This document shows positions 1 through 9,954 of a stretch of 64,000 nt of DNA, one piece after another. Numbering within the stretch: the first letter of the stretch is position 1; each line of letters begins with the position of its first letter. The DNA is from Argyresthia goedartella (taxonomy: Eukaryota; Arthropoda; Insecta; Lepidoptera; Argyresthiidae): the NCBI GenBank assembly GCA_949825045.1, contig OX463810.1:36776201-36840200 (forward strand), in the 5' to 3' direction. The position numbers and the translations under genes are program-made. The notes beneath the pieces were generated by a model. The model ran no database searches and was not told the origin of the DNA. It was given only the letters and a program-made list of their open reading frames with translations.

Positions 1-119
1 GGTAGGGGTGGGTAATAATAATAATAGGCCTCTACCAAAACCAAATTACATTTGTTACATTTCCTTTAGACTCAGCAGAACTTAAACCGATAAAGGTTTA
101 GAACTTTTTCTCCTTATTT

Positions 120-157
120 GGGGGGGGGGAGGGGAGGAGGGGGAAGGGAGAAGGGGG
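120..157 (+). repeat. G-rich low-complexity tract
   Basis: About 37 bases are nearly all G with a few A. The run contains several G-runs of four or more and could form a G-quadruplex on the plus strand. No gene is associated with it. Confidence 0.8.
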
Positions 158-300
158 CGTCCCCCCATCCTCCCCATATAGTTTTTAAAGTGAGGAAATT
201 TATACTTTTTGAGAAATATTTTTTTAAGTTTGTTATATTTTGAGGTTATGTTTACATAATTTAGGAAAAGAAAGAAAACACACCATAGGTCATTAAAACA

Positions 301-1405
301 TCATTTATTATCAAACTTTTTGGACAAATTTATGGCTTTGATCAATTGAACAAATGTATCTTGTTTGTTTCTTGCAACACCTCGTCTCCACAAGTATTCT
401 ATGCATATGTCCTCAAAGATTTTGGCCCTCCCTTGTCCCTTCCCTTGTGTATGTACCCCGTCTGGGGCTATGAAGGGATTGTCCGGGTCACTGTGGTTCA
501 CATTTTTGTGAATAAACTCGTGGTTACCCACCCAGACAATAATAAGCCCTCCAATAATCAGTGTGAATTGTTGTGCCAACTTCTATAGTCCTTAAATAGC
601 AACTCTGCAGTCCTTATATTGTCACACCTCCAACCACAAATCTTCGCTTCCATCCTCAATGAGGCCAAGCACCCAATGGCCATCGATGCGTCTCCCTAAA
701 ACAAACAAAACCTCTTAATAATAATAATACTGGTGTCTACATGGCTCCGGGTTGTCCACTACGTTGGAACCTAACCTAACCTAACTTTAGGATTCAGATA
801 CCAAGTGACCTATAACAACCAATTCGGTTTTGTAGAACTATATGAGGTTGGCTTATCTTTATTATATTTTCGCGTGCCGAATCTCCTCTCATCGATTTGT
901 ACTGTCTTGCCCGGACTCTTTCCTTTTCGATCTTGCTTGTGTAGCTGGTGCCGCACCACCATTTCACCACAATGGGAACTTTGATAAGACTTTGGTCTTC
1001 ATTGCTGAAGTAATCTTCCCACACTACTCTCTTAAAATCAAATTTGTGGGCAAAGCAATATACCAGGTAGAATATTGTTGGCAGCGTCAGTTTTGCATTC
1101 TCGAATCATGTTCCTATTGCTCTGGGAGTGTAAGTGTTGCCTTTGCAGCGTCTATTATGGCAAAGGAAGGAGCCAACAGTTCGGTTAGTATTGATCGCGA
1201 CCTTTATTGGCTGGCGATGTATTCGGCACATTTTCTCCGTTTTGATGAGGCCTTGTTCCTCGGCAAGAGTTATACACTGCTCCCGCGTACCCGATTGACG
1301 TATAGCTTTTGATAGCTTCCACATGCCAGCCAATTCGTTAGAGGAGAGGTACCTGCGTATAAACGGTTCTTCACTATCACAGTCTGACAATGTCGACTCA
1401 TCGTC
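301..1405 (-). pseudogene. Merlin-type (ISXO2-like) DDE transposase, decayed
   Basis: A cut-and-paste transposase of the Merlin/IS1016 superfamily, now broken. Reading down the minus strand, an N-terminal part with a zinc ribbon (C-x2-H spacing near MCRIHRQP, then FLCHNRRCKG) ends at a TGA at 1106-1108, where the family usually has Trp. The same frame continues with FENAKLTLPTIFYLVYCFAH and KRVVWEDYF. A frame change then leads to VQIDERRFGTRKYN, with the first catalytic Asp at about 892. After a gap come GHWVLGLIEDG (about 640-680), HTDYWRAYYCL with the second Asp (557-559), another frame change, VNHSDPDNPF and APDGVHTQ. The expected catalytic Glu after HTQ is not visible. The C-terminal WRRG stretch ends near 301. 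There are at least two frame changes and one stop, so it is inactive. No ATG is clear at the start, and terminal inverted repeats were not defined. The family call rests on motif order that I recognise. Confidence 0.8.
694..840. other. Probable insertion inside the Merlin relic, with CCTAA repeats
   Basis: About 145 bases separate transposase motifs (YNKDKP and RRIDGHW) that are nearly adjacent in Merlin proteins, so this looks inserted. It holds (TAA)n at 717-728 and three and a half CCTAA units at 768-786. CCTAA is the complement of the insect telomere repeat TTAGG, but such short runs are common inside insect chromosomes. Confidence 0.45.
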
Positions 1406-1990
1406 CAGCGTTTAATTGTGAGGGCGCCGGCGGGATGCAGCACTCGTGGAGGATTCTACACCGTCCTGCGCTTCTTCGTGGGGCCGCGGCAGCGATGCAG
1501 CACTTGTCGATGGCTGTTCGCCGACTTGCGCTTCCATCTTGTTCGAATTCCAGGGTACGGGAAGTGGTCAAACGTAGATGCAAGCGGGGGGCCAGAGAAC
1601 ACGCAGAGGTCGGTCGGTATAAGAATACACAAGAGTCCAAAGGAAAAGCCAAGGTCGTCGTGAATATCGGGAGCAGAAGGAGAGAACACTTTGGCGCTAC
1701 TACGAGAGAAACCGAATGCCGTCCTTGAACTATGGCGCCATGGCGGCTCACGGCAATTTTTTCGCTCACAAACTTACAATAATGACAGTTATATAGACAA
1801 TATACCGTTATATTGTGTATATATGGTACTATTGACGTTACGATACGTCAATTTTTACGTTTCGTTAATATTTTTCTTTTTTAAACTACGCATTTTCTCG
1901 AAAAAAGAAAAGCACTTTGTTAAGAAGAGTGACTGCCAGCTACACACTAATTATCTCATTACAATAAAATTGAGGAAGAACAATATAAAA
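1406..1990. other. No supported gene; GC-rich flank of the Merlin relic
   Basis: Both strands are open over 1390-1770, but the translations are low in information (Arg/Ala/Cys-rich) and match nothing I know. The GC richness at 1400-1700 contrasts with the flanks and may be 5' non-coding DNA of the Merlin element. From 1780 on the sequence is AT-rich. Confidence 0.4.
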
Positions 1991-2160
1991 CCCAACCCCG
2001 TAACTTCTCAACAACCGAGGGCAGTTGGGACGGATCGCGATTTTGAACCCTATGCCTAAGCAATAACATTTAAGACCTATAGGTTTTAAATTTCCGCCAC
2101 TTTTTCGTTATAACGGAAAAGTGGCGTTAGCTAACGCCGGTGATAACTAAGGGGTAAAAC
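1991..2160 (+). repeat. Dispersed repeat A, copy 1
   Basis: This shares long blocks with 43795-43900, including AGTTGGGACGGATCGCGATT-like sequence, a 'cgaaccctatgcc' block, and 'ggcgttagctaacgccggtg' followed by 'aactaaggg'. It contains the hairpin ccactttttcg/cggaaaagtgg at about 2097-2126 and the palindrome gcgttagctaacgc. Probably the end of a non-autonomous DNA transposon; the superfamily was not identified. The motif 'tgatgtcggagttacatgataag' at 2331 also recurs near 43731. Confidence 0.6.
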
Positions 2161-2735
2161 CTCCTTCATCGCCCTACGGGCTGACCTTTAGTCTTATCGT
2201 GTAATTCTGACATCTAAATTTTACCAATAGCACCACGATTATTTCACAGGAGCTGTATTTTATTGTGTCTTTGCTTATTTATGCGATGTTCTGCTTGGTT
2301 ATTTTTTCAACAGAGATTGAAATTACTTGATGTCGGAGTTACATGATAAGGCTGGGGGGTCACCACAACTTTTATTGCGATTCAGATTAGGTTCAAAACA
2401 AGAACGACACATATGCCATATGATGATATGATATGCCACAATGGGCTTTATTTACCTAATACCAAGGCTTGTTCTAAGACGGTGGTCATGGTAATTTTGC
2501 GGATCATCTGGAATTTATATCGGAATCCCTTTTAAATAGACAATTCGACTAATCATAATGCTGCAAAAGACAGTCATTAAAATAATCGTGTTTGATTACA
2601 TAATATAATGCGTACTGTAATGCGTGGAAAAAGAGGTTCTATCTAATAGTTCATCATACCTTTAATTAGAGTAAAAAGCTGGCATCAAATATATTCATGC
2701 AACTAAGTTTTTTTTAATTGACTTGAAATGCATAC
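2160..2735. other. Intron-like, no gene seen
   Basis: AT-rich sequence without a convincing reading frame. The only structure noted is the block near 2331 shared with 43731. Confidence 0.4.
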
Positions 2736-2864
2736 CTTTCCAATCGTCATTATCGTCGAACACCATCACCTCTCCATCCGCTACCACCGCTATAGGACTG
2801 CCCTTCGTGCTGACGTCACCAGTCTTGTGAGGGTCTAATATAGGCGAGCTGTTCTTGGGAATAC
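2736..2864 (-). CDS. Host gene exon F (129 bp, phase 1/1)
   Basis: A coding exon of an unidentified host gene. On the minus strand an acceptor ending tgtgtacag precedes GTATTCCC, and the exon ends GGAAAG before the donor gtatgc. It is open in one frame and encodes 43 residues, beginning IPKNSSPILDPHKTG and ending VMVFDDNDDWK. It is acidic at the end and hydrophilic, with no membrane segment. Codons are GC-richer than the surrounding AT-rich intron. It enters and leaves in phase 1, which matches the exit phase of the two exons upstream (8510-8610 and 9955-10112). The next exon would lie beyond the left edge of the window or was not found. Function unknown. Confidence 0.7.
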
Positions 2865-2949
2865 CTGTACACACGAAATACTCATTAAAGTTCAAACGAA
2901 GTAAACTGAGTGGTTTAAAAATTCCGACACAATAAGTTATATTCATTAC

Positions 2950-3420
2950 AGCTTTTGTTTGATCTTATTTCTTTCTTTTGTATTATTTTATTTTGAGAGA
3001 TCTCATTGGCACTTATTGATACGATGTTATAATATTGTATTATTTTTATATTTTACATTGTGGCATAAAAAATGTCGAAAATTAAAAAATTACATCCCCG
3101 TAGAGTTTCATGGTGCTATCTTCTCTGACGGGCGTATTTCCAAAGCATTGGTAGAGTTAATGGAGTTTCCTTTTCTTGTGCGAGATTAATCACCACTTGA
3201 AAGGGAAATTTCCTTTTTTCATACCCAACCATAATCAGTCAGTCACGCATTTGTTGATCATATTTAATTTATTTTCTATTTTTCTCCATGTGTTTGACTT
3301 GTAAAACTGCATTATTTTTGCCTATTTACAATACAATATTTGAGTTTGAGTTCGACACCAGCAGAGGAAATGTCGTCGATATCGCCAGTTTGATATTTAA
3401 GCTGCATTTTGTTAAAAAAC
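2950..3420. other. Intron-like, no gene seen
   Basis: AT-rich sequence immediately 5' (on the minus strand) of host exon F. A 76-codon plus-strand frame at 2959-3189 is hydrophobic low-complexity translation and looks accidental. Confidence 0.4.
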
Positions 3421-3760
3421 AATGGAATAGAATAGAATAGAATGCCATTTATTTACTATATCAGCATAAACACATAAAAACTCATATAAATAATAAAATA
3501 AAAGTAACACAATGCAAAACACACACATAAAATCGACAAAAAATATAATTAATTACAATTTCATGACAATATTTTTTTTAAGATATAGTTTTGAGTGGAT
3601 TCACTGTTATGTGCACATGCTGCGACAGCAAAAGGACTCAGACTCAACATAGTGTCACAGGAAATCCTGTGACGCTGGTTTTCAGTCTAGGACCCAAAAG
3701 TACAGTTGAATTTAATAAAAAATATGTCACCAGGTGGCAAGTGTAGGTCACATTGAATTA
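3421..3760 (-). mobile_element. 3' fragment of a LINE (minus strand)
   Basis: On the minus strand this runs from GC-moderate sequence (CAGCGTCACAGGATTTCC, then GCTGTCGCAGCATGTGC) into an AT-rich tail that ends aataaatggcat followed by (TTCTA)n. A polyadenylation-like AATAAA-type site followed by a short simple-repeat tail is typical of the 3' untranslated end of insect LINEs. No coding sequence remains, so the clade is unknown. Confidence 0.5.
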
Positions 3761-3939
3761 ATTAATAATGTCGTAATGAATTGAAATGACGTACACAATA
3801 TACACAGTCAGGTCATAAGTTCTGTCACACAATAAAAACTTTTGAATTTAGAACGCTGGCCACAAAAAAAGTTTATTGAATTCGAATTTTTCATGAAAAT
3901 AAAAATGTGTACTTTTTAGAATTTTCCTCATTTTTAAAT

Positions 3940-4500
3940 ATGGAGTGGACACATAAAGAAGACCGTGTCGCAGTTATTGCGTTGCATCGTTGCGGTTACG
4001 CGCCAATTCAGATTTTCGGCTTACTGAAAAATTTGAATATAACCAAAAGATTCGTTTATCGTACCATAAAACGATACAATGAAGACTCTAGTGTAGATGA
4101 CAGGTCAAGAAGTGGTCGCCCTCGCTCTGTTAGGACTCCAGCAGTAATAAAAGCTGTGAAGGCGCGAATTCAAAGAAATCCCATGCGTAAGCAGAAACTG
4201 TTGGCCCTTCAGATGGGGTTAAGCAGGACCACGGTAAAAAGGGTGTTAAATGAAGACTTAGGGCTTAGGGCATATCGAAGAAATACAGGACATCGTTTGG
4301 ACGCTCGTTTAATGGACCTGAGACTGAAGAGATGCCGCGCTTTGTTGAAGCGGTACGCGGGAAAAAAGCATCGGGAAATTATTTTTTCGGATGAAAAAAT
4401 TTTCACCGTGGAAGAGAGCTACAACAAACAAAATGATAAGGTGTACGCACACAACAGTGAAGAAGCGAGCAACCGTATTCCGCGTGTCCAACGAGGACAA
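3940..4500 (+). pseudogene. Mariner-like transposase, N-terminal part
   Basis: This encodes the DNA-binding half and the start of the catalytic domain of a DD37D mariner transposase. From the ATG at 3940 it opens MEWTHKEDRV. Two helix-turn-helix regions follow: residues about 10-45, and about 75-105 containing GLSRTTVKRVL. Between them is the linker SGRPRSVRT, a GRPR-type motif. The catalytic domain starts with the first Asp in IIFSDEKIF (about 4385). The frame runs into unrelated sequence after RVQRG at about 4497, where the LINE begins. An upstream in-frame ATG-less extension to 3907 exists, but MEWTHKED is the family-like start. The rest of the protein resumes at 7672. Confidence 0.85.
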
Positions 4501-7500
4501 CAGAGAGTAACTCTGGCAGTAATATTAATATTTGTATAAATATACCTTCATCTTGCCCATTAAATCAAGTTACTAGTAATGAAAAATGTAAAAGTAAGAA
4601 TATTTTAAACGTGGTTCATCAAAATATACAGGGCATGTTAAGTAAAGAACTGGAAATTGAGTTATTCATGAACTGTAATAATATTGATATTTTATGTATA
4701 ACAGAGCACTTTTTAAAGAGTTATCAGTTCATGTTCAACTTTAATAACCACCACGTTGCTAGTTCGTTCAACAGAAAAACAGCTGATCGCGGTGGCTCCT
4801 TAATACTTGTAAATAATAGTTTTAAATATAAGGAACGAGTTGACATAGTGAGCCTGTCTGTTGAGCGTACCATGGAAATAGCCTGTATTGAACTTGAACA
4901 ACTTATTGTAATGAGCGTATACAGACCACCAGATTCATCCTTTGATTTATTCGAAAAGAAAATGGATGAAGTGTTGATTAAAATCAGCGATAAAAACAAA
5001 TTTTTTATAATTTGTGGTGATTTTAATGTTAATCTGTTAGAGGATAATAATATTTGTACTAGATTAAAATCTTTATTTTTATGTCACAACATGAACTATC
5101 TGTTTTTGGAGCCTACTAGAATTACTGCAACATCTGCTACCTGCATTGACAATATATTTACTAACATTACGCCCATTTTCAAATCGGTCATCAATAAATT
5201 AACCTCTGATCACTCTGGTCAGATAGGTATATTCAATATTAAAATAAAAAAGGACCAAAAAGAGGATATTACATGTGTGCCCGTTAGTGACACTCGGCTT
5301 GAACACTACAGGAATAATATTTTAGATAAACTATGGGAAATACCATACAGTGACGATCCAAATTTGTTGTACAACTCAGTATTTAACCTTGTCAAAAATG
5401 AATATGATACGGTATTTAAATCAAAAACTATAAAAGTTAATAACAAAGCTTTGTTTAGTGATTGGGCGACAGTTGGAATTCATAGGAGCAGACGAAGATT
5501 ATATGAACTCTATGAAGAGAAATCATATAACAAAAATACGGCCTTTCTAGATTATGTTCGTAGTTATTCAAAAATGTTTAAACGCGTTTGTGCCGTAGCT
5601 AAATCTAATTTCATTAAAAACAAAATTGAATCTAGTAGCAATGTAATGAAAACGACTTGGCAAATTATAAACAGAGAGACTGGAAAGGCCAAAGCTACAC
5701 ATAATAACTTCAAGCTTAAGATAGATAATCAATTGCTAAGTACAGACCTAGAAGTAGCAAAAGCTTTCGAAAATTTCTTTACGGACATTCCAGTTTCAAC
5801 AACCAAGTCTTTAAATTCATCTCCCGCTGCTGCTGAATCTATACTTAAACAAAACTTTGAGGAATGTAAAACAGATTTTAAATTTAGGCACGTAAATAAT
5901 GAAGACATTGTAAAAGCGTTTAAATCCCTGGAAATGAAAAAGACAGCTGACGCCCATGGTCTATCAGTAAAAATTATTAGTTCCATTGTAGATTGTATTG
6001 CACCTCACCTTTGTTGTATATTTAATCAATGTATAGATAGTGGTGTGTTTCCTGACTTGATGAAACTAAGTAAAGTTATACCTTTATTCAAAGCTGGTAG
6101 TACATCAGACCCCACCAATTTTAGACCCATATCGATACTACCAACGCTTAGCAAAATATTTGAAAAACTCATACTTAATCAATTGCAAAGTCATTTTTAT
6201 CTCAATAATTTAATTCATATTGCTCAGTTTGGTTTCACAAAGGGTCGTTCAACAGCCGATGCTGGTGTTGAACTAATCGACAATATTTTTGATGCCTGGG
6301 AAGACGCAATGGATGCAATAGGTGTCTTCTGCGATCTATCCAAGGCTTTTGATTGCGTCCATCATGACACTCTTGTCAGGAAGTTACGCCATTATGGTGT
6401 AAAAGATCAGGCACTTGGCCTTCTGGAGTCATATCTAACAGATAGGGTTCAGATGGTCGATGTTAATGGGAAAAGATCACCTGGGTCTTCAATAAGTATG
6501 GGCGTACCACAAGGTTCAATTCTTGGTCCTTTCTTGTTTTTAGTATATATTAATGATTTACCTTACCTCGTTAAAGCAAAACATGGGTTAGTATTGTTTG
6601 CCGATGATACTTCTTTGATATTTAAAGTTAAAAGACAGCAATCAAATTATGACGAGGTAAACAATGCTATCTCTAGTATAGTGAACTGGTTTACTGTTAA
6701 CAATTTATTACTTAATGAAAAGAAAACTAAATGTATTAAATTCGTGTTACCCAATGTGAACCCGGTAACTACAGACATATTTATAAAAGGACAGAGATTG
6801 GACCTTGTGCAGTCGACTGTCTTTTTGGGCATTACTTTAGACGCCAAACTACAATGGGATCCTCATATAAATAAATTGTCGAACAGACTGAGTTCGGCAG
6901 CGTTCGCAGTTAAAAAAATTAGAGCTCTTACCGACGTAGACACCGCTAGACTAGTCTACTTTAGTTACTTTCATAGTCTAATGACCTATGGTATTTTATT
7001 GTGGGGTCACGCTGCGAATGCTAAAAGTATATTTATTCTGCAGAAACGGGCTGTTCGTGCAATTTATAGATTAGGGCCTAGAGTGTCACTGAGGGAAAAG
7101 TTTAAAGAAATCAATATTCTGACATTTGTGTCTCAATATATCTATGACAATCTTATGTATGTAAAAAGAAATATAACTAATTTTCAGAAGTACAGTGATA
7201 TACACAATTTTAATACTAGAAATAAAGACAAGTTGGTTGCTTATGTAAGCCGACTACATAAAATTAGTAATTATTTTAAAGGCAATTGTATACGCTATTA
7301 CAATAAGGTCCCTACTGATATTAAAAACTTACCTTTAGACAAGTTTAAAATAATAATAAAACAGAAATTGTATAAAAAAGGTTACTACAGGATATCTGAT
7401 TACTTAGAGGACAGATGTCCATGGGAATAGATTGTTTGAGTAACAGGCTGTTTCGATATATAATTAGCATTCATTTTGTAATTTGACAATATTTTATTTA

Positions 7501-7670
7501 AAAAAGGAAACGCAAAAGATGCGACGACTGTGGAGTTTCTTCGGTGAGCTCTTCTCCACAGATTCCGCCATTGGGTTAGTGAACTCACCCAAAAAAATGT
7601 AATGACGGATCTAAGTGATGTAACAACATCCTATGGAAATAAATGATTTTTGATTTTGATTTTTTGATTT
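4498..7670 (+). mobile_element. CR1/Jockey-like LINE nested in the mariner element
   Basis: A 3.2-kb non-LTR retrotransposon interrupts the mariner transposase between the codons for RG and the following His/Phe. It holds one long ORF (4611-7430) and ends in a (TTTTGA)n-type tail at 7648-7672, not poly(A), as is usual for CR1-like and Daphne-like insect LINEs. Flanks cgaggaca (left) and gaggtca (right) may be an imperfect target duplication. No ORF1 is present, so the 5' end was probably lost at insertion. Confidence 0.85.
4611..7430 (+). CDS. LINE ORF2: AP endonuclease plus reverse transcriptase
   Basis: The catalytic polyprotein of a CR1/Jockey-superfamily LINE. It nicks target DNA and primes reverse transcription from the nick. 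The N-terminal apurinic-type endonuclease shows HQNIQGM, ITEH, YRPPDSS and IICGDFNVNL (Asp/Asn catalytic region), with SDHSGQ at about residue 200. The reverse transcriptase follows: FRPISILPTLSKIFEK, QFGFTKGRST, CDLSKAFDCVHHDTL, GVPQGSILGP and the polymerase signature FADDTSL (about 6598-6618). A C-terminal extension typical of insect elements ends YRISDYLEDRCPW. The frame has no stop over 939 codons. It stays open upstream to about 4500 but has no ATG, so the true start was lost. The domains look intact, but without ORF1 and a promoter the copy is probably not autonomous. Confidence 0.9.
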   Translation: MVHQNIQGMLSKELEIELFMNCNNIDILCITEHFLKSYQFMFNFNNHHVASSFNRKTADRGGSLILVNNSFKYKERVDIVSLSVERTMEIACIELEQLIVMSVYRPPDSSFDLFEKKMDEVLIKISDKNKFFIICGDFNVNLLEDNNICTRLKSLFLCHNMNYLFLEPTRITATSATCIDNIFTNITPIFKSVINKLTSDHSGQIGIFNIKIKKDQKEDITCVPVSDTRLEHYRNNILDKLWEIPYSDDPNLLYNSVFNLVKNEYDTVFKSKTIKVNNKALFSDWATVGIHRSRRRLYELYEEKSYNKNTAFLDYVRSYSKMFKRVCAVAKSNFIKNKIESSSNVMKTTWQIINRETGKAKATHNNFKLKIDNQLLSTDLEVAKAFENFFTDIPVSTTKSLNSSPAAAESILKQNFEECKTDFKFRHVNNEDIVKAFKSLEMKKTADAHGLSVKIISSIVDCIAPHLCCIFNQCIDSGVFPDLMKLSKVIPLFKAGSTSDPTNFRPISILPTLSKIFEKLILNQLQSHFYLNNLIHIAQFGFTKGRSTADAGVELIDNIFDAWEDAMDAIGVFCDLSKAFDCVHHDTLVRKLRHYGVKDQALGLLESYLTDRVQMVDVNGKRSPGSSISMGVPQGSILGPFLFLVYINDLPYLVKAKHGLVLFADDTSLIFKVKRQQSNYDEVNNAISSIVNWFTVNNLLLNEKKTKCIKFVLPNVNPVTTDIFIKGQRLDLVQSTVFLGITLDAKLQWDPHINKLSNRLSSAAFAVKKIRALTDVDTARLVYFSYFHSLMTYGILLWGHAANAKSIFILQKRAVRAIYRLGPRVSLREKFKEINILTFVSQYIYDNLMYVKRNITNFQKYSDIHNFNTRNKDKLVAYVSRLHKISNYFKGNCIRYYNKVPTDIKNLPLDKFKIIIKQKLYKKGYYRISDYLEDRCPWE

Positions 7671-7671
7671 T

Positions 7672-8159
7672 GAGGTCATTTTCCATCCTCGCTCATGGTT
7701 TGGTTGGGAGTCTCTTATTGGGGCTTAACTGAGGTACATTTTTGTGAGAAAGGCGTAAAAACGAATGCAGTTGTGTATCAAAATACAGTCCTCAAGAACC
7801 TTGTGGAACCTGTTTCTCATACCATGTTTAATAACAGGCACTGGGTATTCCAACAAGATTCTGCGCCAGCTCATAGAGCGAAAAGCACACAAGACTGGCT
7901 GGCGGCGCGTGAAATCGACTTCATCCGGCACGAAGACTGGCCCTCCTCCAGTCCAGATTTGAGTTCGTTAGATTACAAGATATGGCAACACTTGTAGGAA
8001 AAGGCCTGCTCAAAGCCTCATCCTGATTTGGAGTCACTCAAGGCATCCTTGATTAAGGCAGCCGCCTATATTGACATGGACCTCGTTCATGCTGCGATAG
8101 ACGACTGGCCGCGCAGAATAAAGGCCTGTATTCAAAATCGCGGGGGTCATTTTGAATAA
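7672..8159 (+). pseudogene. Mariner-like transposase, C-terminal part
   Basis: This continues the transposase broken at 4500. It carries MVWLGVSYWGLTEVHFCEKG, the second catalytic Asp in VFQQDSAPAH (about 7857), the DWPSSSPDL stretch and the third Asp in SLDYKIW. A TAG at 7995-7997 replaces a probable Glu codon just after WQHL. The remainder (EKACSKPHPDLESLKASL and on to NRGGHFE) stays in frame to the TAA at 8157-8159. The right inverted repeat starts about 95 bases later. The stop shows the gene decayed independently of the LINE insertion. Confidence 0.85.
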
Positions 8160-8509
8160 ACTTTATTACCATAAGAATCTATGTTTTATTAAGTTCATTT
8201 TGCTATATAAATGTTTACATACATAATAAACATGTCTAAATTATTTCATATTGCACATGTGACAGAACTTATGACCTGACCATGTATAATATAACACATT
8301 GCGGTATCGGGACAAATTTCGAGTGGTACGTAGAACGCAGTGCGCAGTGTTTGTCATGGCAGCTTCAGGTATTTTTCTTTTGTTGTAATAATATCCTATC
8401 TCGAATTAATTTTTTGAATCTGAATTTAGATTTGAGCTCTCGGAGTGGAGGGGTTATATTATTCCAACATTTCAACACGTTAGTTACAGTGCCGTAAGCA
8501 TATAATTAC

Positions 8510-8610
8510 CCATGCTATTTTCCAGGAGCACTAGGTCGCGCTCTCGGTCCCCGTTCATGTAGGTAGGGGAGGTGTGGCGGGAGACCATCTTCTTCGGCTC
8601 GTTGCTGATC
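8510..8610 (-). CDS. Host gene exon G (101 bp, phase 2/1)
   Basis: A coding exon of the unidentified host gene, first read from its splice sites. The acceptor tccctgcacag precedes GATCAGCAAC and the exon ends AGCATGG before the donor gtaatt. One frame is open and encodes 33 residues beginning ISNEPKKMVSRHTSP and ending LVLLENSM. It is GC-rich compared with its flanks. It takes one base from the preceding exon and gives one to the next, so it fits between exon D (leaves phase 2) and exon F (enters phase 1). Exon E at 9955-10112 has the same phase pattern. Function unknown. Confidence 0.65.
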
Positions 8611-8939
8611 CTGTGCAGGGATATCTACAAAGAGAATATCGGGATCAATTTGACGGACGACAATGACCCAGTCTAGACCAAAGTGATCCAGATAATTTGA
8701 CCAACGGAATTGCTTCCATCACTTTATGCGCCAAAGTTCTAAATTTATTTACGGGACGACCAAAGAGAATACCTATACAATGACAGGTTAGGTAGTTGGT
8801 AAAATTACTAACTGCCTATTGAGACTGCTACGCAGTAAAATAAAAATACTAACAAACCTAATACCTGTTATTATACTCTATTTCATTTTATAAAAGACGT
8901 AAAATAAAAGGCAAAAGGTTTTTTTACTGTGCACACTTC

Positions 8940-9330
8940 TGTGTTGCAAAGTGCCTACCACAGCTACGAGAAAAGCTGATATTCAAAATTGGTTGCAACA
9001 AAAGAATATACCACTCGATACACCTCTGATGTTAGAGCACAACTCCTACGAAAAGTAAACTTGCACGAGCATGAATATCAAGTACACGTTATAGATGAAA
9101 TGGCTAAAGAGAAGGGGTTGCAGTGTTAACACTCCTTCCATATCATTGTGAGCTCAACTCTATTGAGCTTATATTGGGTCAAGTAAAAGGCTATGTAGCG
9201 AGTAAAAATAAAAGTTTCAAACTATCGAAAATCAAATCATTACCCACGGAAGCACTGGCATCTTACATGCTGGGAGGAAGAAAAAAAGATGCGCCGATTC
9301 GACGGCATTATATAGATGATAGATAAAAAT
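8940..9330 (+). pseudogene. IS630-like DDE transposase fragment
   Basis: This is the C-terminal half of a Tc1/IS630-type transposase found in insects. In sequence it shows TRKADIQNWLQQKNIPLD, then VNLHEHEYQVHVIDEMAKEK. After a one-base frame change at about 9121 comes LPYHCELNSIELILGQVKGY, where the Glu of HCELN is the expected third catalytic acid (from family knowledge). VASKNKSFKLSKIKSL follows. A second frame change or loss is likely before 8940, because no upstream catalytic Asp is readable. It is an isolated fragment with no inverted repeats seen. Confidence 0.7.
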
Positions 9331-9635
9331 ATGTAATAAAAATATATTGGTTTGTGAATCCCCATCAGAAGAAACCGAAGACTAAGATGAAGATAGTAAT
9401 TAATAAAACACATAAAATTTGTTCCCGTTTTTTATTTACCAATTTATTATTTTTACCTACAGTTGCCTGGAAAAAATGCTTCCTATATATGCTAATTGTA
9501 CACATATTTAAATGTTGAGAATCCTTGCCTAATCGCGACCTCTATTTCACCTTCTGTCTTTTGTTATATGAAATCTAGCATAGGCTTGTTAGTATATTAT
9601 TTTACTGTACACTAAACAAAAAAAAAACAGGTGCA

Positions 9636-9916
9636 ACAGACAGCCCCCTATGCAGGGGATGTATGAAAGTGGATGAAACAATAGAGCACATGCTGTTGGA
9701 ATGTCCATCCACAATATAAACCAGGGTTGCTTTTCTGGGAGACAAAACATCCACCCACGAGCTCCTAGAACACCCAGGCTAGTACAGGCCTACTCCAGAT
9801 GGTGCAGGAGTTGGGATTGCTGAAATAGAAGTGCAGGCGAAGAGGACACTCAAAAAGGCCCCGATCAAGTGGGCCAGGTGCAGGCGCTTCAATCCCCTTA
9901 TAGAAGAAGAAGAAGA
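9636..9916 (+). mobile_element. LINE 3' coding fragment with CCHC-type finger
   Basis: The C-terminus of a non-LTR retrotransposon polyprotein. GATDSPLCRGCMKVDETIEH followed by MLLECP is the C-x2-C-x8-H-x4-C finger common at the end of I/R1/LOA-type LINEs. A stop and frame decay follow, then FLGDKTSTHELLEHPG, a conserved closing motif of those elements. It ends in a GAAGAAGAA run close to 9916, about 40 bases from the donor of host exon E. Only the 3' piece is present, as for a 5'-truncated insertion. Confidence 0.65.
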
Positions 9917-9954
9917 ATCACAACGTTCTGCATTCGACAGTGACGTTACCTCAC

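Larger units (their letters stand above)
3803..8284 (+). mobile_element. Tc1/mariner element (DD37D type) split by a LINE
   Basis: Both ends carry the inverted repeat GTCAGGTCATAAGTTCTGTC. The left end starts CACAGTCAGG after TA (3801-3802) and the right end closes CCTGACCATG before TA (8285-8286), the TA duplication expected of the superfamily. The transposase is in two pieces, 3940-4500 and 7672-8159, separated by a LINE at about 4498-7670. Without the LINE the element would be about 1.3 kb, a normal mariner size. By my count 37 residues separate the Asp of QQD from the Asp of SLDYKIW, the DD37D spacing of maT-type elements. It is inactive because of the insertion and an in-frame stop. Confidence 0.9.

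Noticed and set aside
768..786. Telomere or subtelomere
   Set aside because: Only about three CCTAA units, inside a transposon relic; too short for a chromosome end.
842..1312. 156-codon plus-strand frame
   Set aside because: It lies antisense to the Merlin transposase, whose protein motifs explain the sequence.
1390..1769. Overlapping frames on both strands near the Merlin start
   Set aside because: GC-rich sequence keeps several frames open; no conserved motif or splice site.
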